Part shown: piece by piece, positions 15,018 to 20,080 of the stretch
Layout of the letters: every line of letters starts with the position of its first letter
How positions within the stretch are numbered: position 1 is the stretch's first letter
DNA from: JAEEJA01 sp036343175
GTDB lineage: Bacteria; Bacillota; Clostridia; Lachnospirales; Lachnospiraceae
Direction: 5' to 3'
Assembly: GCA_036343175.1 (NCBI GenBank)
Contig: JAZASR010000034.1
Coordinates: 1 to 20,080 of the forward strand
Length of the DNA stretch: 20,080 bases
Made by a program: the position numbers and the translations under genes
The notes under the pieces: model-generated
Told to the model about the DNA's origin: nothing
The model's input: the letters and a program-made list of their open reading frames with translations, nothing else
Database searches by the model: none

Positions 15018-16145
15018 ATGGCAAAGATAGATATTATTTCCGGATTCCTTGGAGCCGGTAAGACAACACTCATTAAGAAGCTCGTAGCAGAGAGCTTCAA
15101 GGGAGAGAAGCTCGTCATCATAGAGAACGAGTTCGGTGAGATCGGCATCGATGGCGGATTCTTAAAGGATTCAGGCATTCAGATCACAGAGATGAATTCC
15201 GGCTGTATCTGCTGCTCACTCGTAGGTGACTTTGGCAAGGCTCTCCGTCAGGTCATGGACCAGTACAGTCCTGACCGCATCATCATAGAGCCATCAGGTG
15301 TAGGCAAGCTTTCGGATGTCATCAAGGCTGTAAAGCGTGTCGGAGATGATGTTGATATTAATTCCACAACAACAGTTGTAGATGTTAAGAAGTGCAAGAT
15401 GTACATGAAGAATTACGGTGAGTTCTATGAGAACCAGATAGAGTCTGCAGGAACCGTAGTTTTAAGCCGTACGCAGATGGTCAGCGATGACAAGCTGAAG
15501 GCAGTCCTTGATATCATCAGAGAGCACAATTCAGAGGCATCCATTATCACTACACCTTGGGATGATATTACTGGAGATAAGATCCTCGAAGCTATGGAGA
15601 AGGTAAATACCCTTCAGAGCGAGCTTGAGGCAGCAGCAAACTTTGATTACGAGGCAGATGAAAAGGAAGCAGAAGAGCATAAGAAGCTTCATGAGCACGG
15701 CCATCACCATCATCATGACGATGACGAACACGACCATGATGAGCACCATCATCATGACCATGACGATGACGAACACGATCATGACCATGATGAGCACGAT
15801 CATCACGACCATGACGATGACGAACACGATCATCATGACCATCACCACCACGGACATCATCATGCAGACGACGTATTTGACAGCGTCGGCTTCGAATCAG
15901 CCCACAAGTACGAAGAAGCTGAGCTTAAGGATATCCTTAAGAAGCTTGCGGACGAGGATGGAACATATGGTGTGGTTCTCCGTGCCAAAGGCATAGTTCC
16001 TGCTGCTGACGGCAGCTGGTTCCACTTTGATCTTGTGCCTGAAGAGACCCAGATCCGCAAGGGCTCAGCCGACTACACCGGCCGTGTATGTGTGATCGGC
16101 TCGGGACTCAAACAGGATGTTTTAAAAACTTTATTTAATGCATGA
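15018..16145 (+). CDS. COG0523/CobW-type GTPase with a long His/Asp-rich metal-binding loop
   Basis: 375 residues. Walker A GFLGAGKTT (9-17), IENEFGEIGIDG and the metal motif CICC (C63, C65, C66) mark a G3E-family GTPase of the CobW/YjiA/ZigA type, which delivers zinc, cobalt or other metals to client proteins. Residues 221-282 form an exceptionally His- and Asp-rich loop, well placed to hold several metal ions. A CobW C-terminal domain follows (about 300-375). The guanine-recognition motif NKxD is replaced by SRTQ (150-153), so nucleotide preference may differ. AAGGAGG stands about 12 bases before the ATG, slightly far. Only 64 bases separate it from the next gene, also CobW-like, so they are probably one unit. 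Exact metal unknown. Confidence 0.9.
   Translation: MAKIDIISGFLGAGKTTLIKKLVAESFKGEKLVIIENEFGEIGIDGGFLKDSGIQITEMNSGCICCSLVGDFGKALRQVMDQYSPDRIIIEPSGVGKLSDVIKAVKRVGDDVDINSTTTVVDVKKCKMYMKNYGEFYENQIESAGTVVLSRTQMVSDDKLKAVLDIIREHNSEASIITTPWDDITGDKILEAMEKVNTLQSELEAAANFDYEADEKEAEEHKKLHEHGHHHHHDDDEHDHDEHHHHDHDDDEHDHDHDEHDHHDHDDDEHDHHDHHHHGHHHADDVFDSVGFESAHKYEEAELKDILKKLADEDGTYGVVLRAKGIVPAADGSWFHFDLVPEETQIRKGSADYTGRVCVIGSGLKQDVLKTLFNA
15714..15829 (+). repeat. Repeated 20-mer in the His/Asp-rich loop
   Basis: An identical 20-base segment occurs at 15714-15733, 15759-15778 and 15810-15829 (periods 45 and 51, both multiples of 3). Each encodes H-D-D-D-E-H-D. The loop therefore looks built by in-frame duplication, with the units between partly diverged. 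Confidence 0.88.
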
Positions 16146-16209
16146 TTTTATATTTATCTGCAGTACTGCCTTTATTAGAGAACTCTGATAGTTTGGAAAG
16201 GAAAGCTTT

Positions 16210-17184
16210 ATGTTCAACAGAAGAAAGGAAATGCTTGTCTATGCTATACTAGGCCTTCTGGAGGCTGGCAAGACAAGTCTCATAAAAGATCTGCTGACAG
16301 ACGAAATATATGATCCAAAGTCAAAGACTCTCATAATCGTATGCGAGGAGGGGGAAGAGGAATATGAGCCGGCCTTCCTTCAGAAGGCAAATGCGGTTAC
16401 AGAGCTGATCGAGGATGAAAAGGACTTTACTATCGACCACATAAAGCCTATGCTGAAAGAGCATAAGCCTGACAGGATAGTAATTGAATACAACGGCATG
16501 TGGAATGTCAACAGGGTAGTTGATTTCTACAACAGGCTTGTAGACGTGCTGTTTGACAGAGAGGTCTATATCCAGACCATAGATGTCCTGAATGATGAGA
16601 CATTCAATCTTTATATGAAGAATATGTCATCATTTATAGTCGAGCACTTCAGGATCGCTCAGACAGTCGTAGATAACAGGTGTACGCTTGATACAAAGAG
16701 GAGCGCCATCCGCGGCAGCGTCCGTGTGATCAATCCCCGTGCTTCAGTCATATTTGAATCCGATGATGATGCCTTCTATGAGCAGGAGGAAGAGCTTCCA
16801 TACGATATTAAGGCCGATCCTGTTGATATCCCGGATGACCTGTTCGGCACCTGGTATGTTGATATGGTCGACAACCTCGATAATTACAAGGGCAAGACAC
16901 TTAAGCTCCGCGGCATCCTTCAGAAACCAAAGGGACTTGAGCCTGGCTATGCTGTATTCGGCAGGAACGTAATGACCTGCTGCGCACAGGATATACAGTT
17001 CATGGGCTTTCTTGTAAAGTACGATAAATGGGACAGTTTAAAGAACCGTGATTATGTAGCTATTACAGCAAAGATGGATTATGGCTACAGAAAAGAATAC
17101 GGTGAGGAGGGTCCTGTTTTCTATGCGGATAATGTGGAGGCTGTAAAGCCGCCTGAGGATCCTACTGTATATTTCACAGGCTGA
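16210..17184 (+). CDS. Fusion of a CobW-like GTPase domain and a YcgQ C-terminal-like (DUF1980/TIGR03943) domain
   Basis: 324 residues, with AGGAAAG before the ATG. The N-terminal half keeps the P-loop GLLEAGKTS (15-23) and a layout parallel to the preceding CobW-type protein (PDRIVIEYNGMWN matches PDRIIIEPSGVGK there), but it lacks the CxCC metal motif and a clear NKxD. From about residue 226 the sequence (YKGKTLKLRG, GRNVMTCCAQDIQFMGFLV, DYVAITAKM, DNVEAVKPPEDPTVYF) resembles the C-terminal domain of YcgQ, with the CC pair at C257-C258. YcgQ and its permease YcgR are often found beside CobW proteins in zinc-responsive loci. Here the permease part is absent and the domain is soluble. I infer a metal-trafficking partner of the upstream GTPase. 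Confidence 0.75.
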   Translation: MFNRRKEMLVYAILGLLEAGKTSLIKDLLTDEIYDPKSKTLIIVCEEGEEEYEPAFLQKANAVTELIEDEKDFTIDHIKPMLKEHKPDRIVIEYNGMWNVNRVVDFYNRLVDVLFDREVYIQTIDVLNDETFNLYMKNMSSFIVEHFRIAQTVVDNRCTLDTKRSAIRGSVRVINPRASVIFESDDDAFYEQEEELPYDIKADPVDIPDDLFGTWYVDMVDNLDNYKGKTLKLRGILQKPKGLEPGYAVFGRNVMTCCAQDIQFMGFLVKYDKWDSLKNRDYVAITAKMDYGYRKEYGEEGPVFYADNVEAVKPPEDPTVYFTG

Positions 17185-17289
17185 CAGGACATTTGAATGA
17201 TAAGGAATGATCGTCTGTCAATATTATAGATCTGATTATAGACGCTGAATCTGCAAACAGCTGATAAGATCCGGGAGTTAAAGTTATTT

Positions 17290-18105
17290 ATGAATATATT
17301 TGATTCTCACGCTCATTACGAAGATGATGCATTTGCAAATGACCGTGCAGCAGTCATTGATTCTCTTGCAAGTTACGGCATAAAGCTTGTCATGGATGTG
17401 GCATCCAACATGAATACTTCGATGGAATGCATAAATCTTGCGGAAAAATATGATTTTATGTATGCCAGCGTAGGCATTCATCCGGATTCTGCCGGGGAAG
17501 CCCTTAAAGATGAGAATATTGCCAGATTAGGTGATCTCTGTGCCCTGAATAAGGTCAAAGCGGTCGGGGAGATAGGTCTCGATTATCATTATGATAACAG
17601 CGAAGAGACAAAAAGAACACAGAAAAGGGCATTTGCCAACCAGGTCGAGATGGCAGTAAGGCTCAATATGCCGATAATCATTCATTCAAGAGATGCTGTG
17701 AGTGATACTTTGGACATAGTAAAGCGGTTTTATTCATTGAATGATGTCGATCCCACCGATATGCACAGCACGGTAAATAAGATACCGGGCGTTGTACATT
17801 GCTTTTCGGGCTCTTATGAAACAGCTGTGACATATATCCGCATGGGCTTCATGATAGGGGTTGGCGGTGTTCTCACATTTAAAAATGCGAGGCGCCTGAC
17901 AGAGGTCGTTGAGAAGATCCCTATGGATAACATTGTTATCGAGACAGACTGCCCGTATATGGCGCCTGAACCGAACCGCGGCAAGCGCAATTTCTCCGGG
18001 TACCTTCCGGATGTTGTAAAAAAGATCTCTGAAATAAAAGGCCTTACAGAGGATGAGGTCAGTGACAGGACATTTATTAATGCAAGAAAACTTTACCGGA
18101 TCTGA
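17290..18105 (+). CDS. tatD: TatD-family metal-dependent hydrolase / DNase
   Basis: 271 residues, usual length. Metal ligands are all in place: H7 and H9 (DSHAHY), E94 (VGEIGLDYHYD), H132 (IIHSRDA), H170 (VHCFSG) and D220 (ETDCPYMAPEP). TatD enzymes are two-metal TIM-barrel hydrolases; E. coli TatD is a 3'-5' exonuclease, and others act as D-aminoacyl-tRNA deacylases or have unknown substrates. A ten-or-so residue insertion (VDPTDMHSTVNK) precedes H170. GGGAG stands about 13 bases before the ATG, longer than ideal, but the N-terminus MNIFDSHAHY leaves little doubt. No terminator is evident between it and trxB. Confidence 0.93.
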   Translation: MNIFDSHAHYEDDAFANDRAAVIDSLASYGIKLVMDVASNMNTSMECINLAEKYDFMYASVGIHPDSAGEALKDENIARLGDLCALNKVKAVGEIGLDYHYDNSEETKRTQKRAFANQVEMAVRLNMPIIIHSRDAVSDTLDIVKRFYSLNDVDPTDMHSTVNKIPGVVHCFSGSYETAVTYIRMGFMIGVGGVLTFKNARRLTEVVEKIPMDNIVIETDCPYMAPEPNRGKRNFSGYLPDVVKKISEIKGLTEDEVSDRTFINARKLYRI

Positions 18106-18174
18106 TGATAGTCTACGGTGATCGGCGATTTGGAGAATCACGGTGACTATAGGAAGAAGTTTGAACCATTACCG

Positions 18175-18233
18175 AAAGGAGGACGGCGGTTCCTCCCACA
18201 GGCTTGCCTGTGGGTTTACCCGCCTGATAACTC
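18175..18233 (+). promoter_or_regulatory. Structured trxB leader separating the Shine-Dalgarno from the start codon
   Basis: AAAGGAGG (18175-18182) is the only ribosome site upstream of the trxB ATG (18234) and is about 50 bases away. Between them, CCCACAGG (18195-18202) and CCTGTGGG (18207-18214) form a perfect 8-bp hairpin with a CTTG loop. It is enclosed by GGCGG (18185-18189) with CCGCC (18220-18224). Folding this brings the Shine-Dalgarno to about 11 unpaired bases from the ATG. Alternatively GGAGGA (18178-18183) pairs with TCCTCC (18191-18196), burying the ribosome site and breaking the other fold. The segment may derive from an IS200/IS605-type end. Confidence 0.6.
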
Positions 18234-19145
18234 ATGACAGATATAGTAATAATCGGTGCCGGTCCGGCCGGACTTACGGCGGCTATCTATGCGGAGCGCG
18301 GCGGAAAAAGCGTGACTCTGTTAGATGCGGTCGGCTATGGCGGACAGATCATCAATACGCCGGATGTTGAGAATTATCCGGGAATAAAGCATGTATCAGG
18401 CTTTGACTTCGCAACTGCCCTTTATGAGCAGGCTGAAAGCTTCGGCGCTGTTCTTGAATATGAAAAGGCAGTAAAGATAGAGGATCTTGGAAAGACTAAA
18501 AAGGTCATCACTGAAAATGGAAATGAGTATGAGTGCTATGCGGTGATCATTGCAACAGGAGCACAGAACAGGCCCTTGGGTCTACCCGGGGAAAAGGAGC
18601 TTACAGGGAAAGGCATTTCGTATTGCGCCACATGTGATGGCAATTTCTTCAGGGGAAAGACTGTGGCGGTTAATGGCGGCGGCAACACAGCTCTTGAGGA
18701 TGCGGCATATCTTTCGGATATATGTAAGAAGGTATATCTGATACACAGACGTGACGAATTCCGCGGAGACAGTAAGAATGTTGAAAACCTTAAAAGTAAG
18801 TCAAACGTTGAATTTATTTTGAATTCGAACGTTGCTGAGCTTATTGGTGATGAAGCTCTTACAGCCATTAAAGTGAAGAATAAGATCACTGGTGAAGAAA
18901 AAGTGCTCGAAACGAGTGCCCTGTTCATCGCTATAGGTCAGATGCCGGAAAATGGCGCATTTAAAGACTATGCTGAGCTCGATGATAAGGGCTATATTGC
19001 TTCCGATGAGACGTGTCTGACAAAGACCGCCGGGATCTTTACAGCAGGCGACTGCAGACAAAAAAGCGTAAGGCAGCTCACAACGGCAGCAGGAGATGGA
19101 GCTACGGCGGCACTTGCAGCTGTAGATTACATACGCAATTTATAA
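18234..19145 (+). CDS. trxB: Thioredoxin-disulfide reductase
   Basis: 303 residues. The start is fixed: an in-frame TAA (18228-18230) blocks any upstream start, and the protein opens with the FAD motif IGAGPAGLTAAIYAERGG. The redox pair is C131-A-T-C134 (YCATCDGNFF). The NADPH-binding site has NGGGNTALEDA and the HRRDEFRGD motif that recognises the 2'-phosphate. The C-terminal FAD motif is TAGDCRQKSVRQLTTAAGDGATAA. The flavoenzyme passes electrons from NADPH to thioredoxin, the main thiol system in glutathione-free anaerobes. No Shine-Dalgarno lies near the ATG; see the leader at 18175. thrH follows 17 bases on, so they are probably one operon. Confidence 0.95.
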   Translation: MTDIVIIGAGPAGLTAAIYAERGGKSVTLLDAVGYGGQIINTPDVENYPGIKHVSGFDFATALYEQAESFGAVLEYEKAVKIEDLGKTKKVITENGNEYECYAVIIATGAQNRPLGLPGEKELTGKGISYCATCDGNFFRGKTVAVNGGGNTALEDAAYLSDICKKVYLIHRRDEFRGDSKNVENLKSKSNVEFILNSNVAELIGDEALTAIKVKNKITGEEKVLETSALFIAIGQMPENGAFKDYAELDDKGYIASDETCLTKTAGIFTAGDCRQKSVRQLTTAAGDGATAALAAVDYIRNL

Positions 19146-19162
19146 TTTAGGAGGAAAAAACC

Positions 19163-19765
19163 ATGTATATTACCTGTCTTGACCTTGAAGGCGTACTTGT
19201 ACCGGAGATCTGGATCGCTTTTTCCAAAGCAAGCGGCATCCCTGAGCTTAAGCGCACTACCCGCGACGAGCCCGATTACAATAAGCTTATGAACTGGAGA
19301 CTCGGCATCCTTAAGGAGCACGGTCTCGGACTTAAGGAAGTCCAGGATGTTATCGCAGCTATCGATCCTATGCCGGGCGCCAGAGAATTTTTAGATGAGC
19401 TCCGTTCGCTCTGCCAGGTCATCATCATTTCCGATACATTTACACAATTTGCAGGTCCTCTCATGAAGAAGCTTGGCATGCCTACCATATTCTGCAACAG
19501 TCTCGAAGTAAAGGGGAATGAGATCACAGGCTTCAGGATGAGAATACCTGATTCAAAGCTTAATACTGTGAAGGCTCTTCAGTCTATCGGTTTTGAGACC
19601 ATTGCAAGCGGCGATTCCTACAATGACCTTGGCATGATCCAGAATTCAAAGGCAGGCTTCCTCTTCAGAAGCACTGACAAGATCAAGGCCGACTATCCGG
19701 ATATTCCGGCATTCGAGGAATATTCCGAGCTTCTCGGTGCCATAAAGGGCGTACTAAACAGCTGA
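19163..19765 (+). CDS. thrH: ThrH-type phosphoserine phosphatase / homoserine phosphotransferase (HAD family)
   Basis: 200 residues; AGGAGG a few bases before the ATG. Very like Pseudomonas ThrH over its length: CLDLEGVLVPEIWIAF at the start (HAD motif I with D7 as nucleophile and E9), TTRDEPDY, the motif-II region IIISDTF and the motif-IV GDSYND with D151 and D155. ThrH removes phosphate from phosphoserine and can move it to homoserine, touching serine and threonine synthesis. In Clostridia it may simply serve as the serine phosphatase. The next bases hold a weak palindromic terminator (19770). Confidence 0.9.
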   Translation: MYITCLDLEGVLVPEIWIAFSKASGIPELKRTTRDEPDYNKLMNWRLGILKEHGLGLKEVQDVIAAIDPMPGAREFLDELRSLCQVIIISDTFTQFAGPLMKKLGMPTIFCNSLEVKGNEITGFRMRIPDSKLNTVKALQSIGFETIASGDSYNDLGMIQNSKAGFLFRSTDKIKADYPDIPAFEEYSELLGAIKGVLNS

Positions 19766-19769
19766 TCTT

Positions 19770-19792
19770 AAAAAGTATACTTTTTCGTTTTT
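19770..19792 (+). terminator. Possible AT-rich terminator after thrH
   Basis: AAAAAGTATACTTTTT (19770-19785), a perfect but low-GC palindrome, followed by CG and six T. The stem is weak, so efficiency is doubtful. Confidence 0.4.
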
Positions 19793-19841
19793 TCTCTCCT
19801 CCGCAAACCTTAATTTCCAAAGAATGAAATTCTATCGTTTC

Positions 19842-19871
19842 TTGATAAAATCGGTTGTATTATTTTCTAAT
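19842..19871 (+). promoter_or_regulatory. Probable promoter of the right-end structured RNA
   Basis: TTGATA (19842-19847), 18-base spacer, TCTAAT (19866-19871); each hexamer misses the consensus by one base. It points to the structured segment that runs to the window edge. Confidence 0.5.
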
Positions 19872-19877
19872 CGAAAA

Positions 19878-20080
19878 GCAATATTCAGGGAATGTAGGTT
19901 ATAAGTGAGAAAACTTTAAGGTCAGGCCTTATGTCATCATCAGCCTTAAGTAACTAGAAAAGCACTTTGATGGTCAGGTAAGTGGCTTTGGACCTATTCT
20001 CATCGGTTGGCTAAAGCCAACCTTTGGAACTTGCCAAAAGCCTGGCAAGTTCTGACGTGAAGAAGTGAGCGAGAGAAAAG
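19878..20080 (+). ncRNA. Candidate structured noncoding RNA running off the window (possibly a HEARO/omega-RNA type)
   Basis: The last 315 bases hold no convincing ORF. Downstream of the promoter at 19842, two strong hairpins follow each other. GGTTGGC-TAAA-GCCAACC is at 20005-20022, a perfect 7-bp stem. A 9-bp stem plus one G-U runs from 20026-20035 to 20044-20053. Weaker pairings are GGTC 19972 with GACC 19991, and TTAAGG near 19915 with CCTTAA near 19943. GGTCAGG occurs twice (19920 and 19972). The stable stems and the purine-rich 3' tail (GAAGAAGTGAGCGAGAG) resemble, from memory, RNAs upstream of IscB/IsrB nuclease genes (HEARO). This is not verified and the protein gene would lie outside. 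Confidence 0.45.

Noticed and set aside
15531..15996. Long open frames antisense to, and in another frame of, the His-rich CobW loop
   Set aside because: Their Met/Val/Ile/Thr-only composition is a by-product of the CAT/GAC repeat codons, not a real protein.
18143..18370. Open frame of 75 codons across the trxB leader and start
   Set aside because: It overlaps trxB in another frame, has no recognisable domain, and its sequence is explained by the leader hairpins and the trxB coding sequence.

Overview
The window reads as a chromosomal segment of a low-to-moderate GC Firmicute, most likely a Clostridia/Lachnospiraceae-type anaerobe. This rests on strong AGGAGG-type ribosome binding sites, consensus sigma-A promoters, the divIC / tilS / hpt / ftsH gene order, a Veg gene, and a ThrH-type phosphatase beside thioredoxin reductase. 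I had no tools, so family assignments rest on motifs read by eye.

Bases 1-4894 look accessory and the first kilobase is visibly AT-rich. It starts with the tail of a MNT-type nucleotidyltransferase overlapping a HEPN-type HepT partner (a toxin-antitoxin-like pair). A perfect consensus promoter (524-552) then precedes a small secreted protein of unknown function, a 1042-residue two-module FtsX-like ABC permease and its ATPase.

Bases 4895-9758 are core: a DivIC/FtsB-like division protein, tilS (with an unusual 36-bp triple repeat), hpt and ftsH, with strong terminators after divIC and ftsH. The gene-free stretch 9694-10167 holds phased A-tracts, an orphan terminator that suggests a small RNA, and the promoter of the next gene.

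Bases 10168-13466 hold an anchored GHL10-type glycosidase-like protein. It converges, over a bidirectional terminator, on two minus-strand genes (a SEC-C protein and Veg), each with a near-perfect promoter. A plus-strand anchored protein of unknown function follows.

Bases 13630-17184 hold argJ, standing alone, and then two COG0523/CobW-type GTPases. The first carries a very long His/Asp-rich loop. The second is a fusion of a degenerate CobW-like domain with a domain resembling the C-terminus of YcgQ (DUF1980/TIGR03943), which suggests metal (probably zinc) handling. A 16-bp perfect palindrome abuts the promoter of the pair.

Bases 17290-19765 hold tatD, trxB and thrH. The trxB leader is odd: its Shine-Dalgarno is about 50 nt from the start codon and separated from it by a nested hairpin, while an alternative fold would bury the Shine-Dalgarno. 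The element also resembles an IS200/IS605 (TnpB omega-RNA) end. The last 315 bases contain no gene but have a candidate promoter and two perfect hairpins. This could be a structured RNA such as a HEARO/omega-RNA of an IscB/IsrB or TnpB element whose protein would lie beyond the window.
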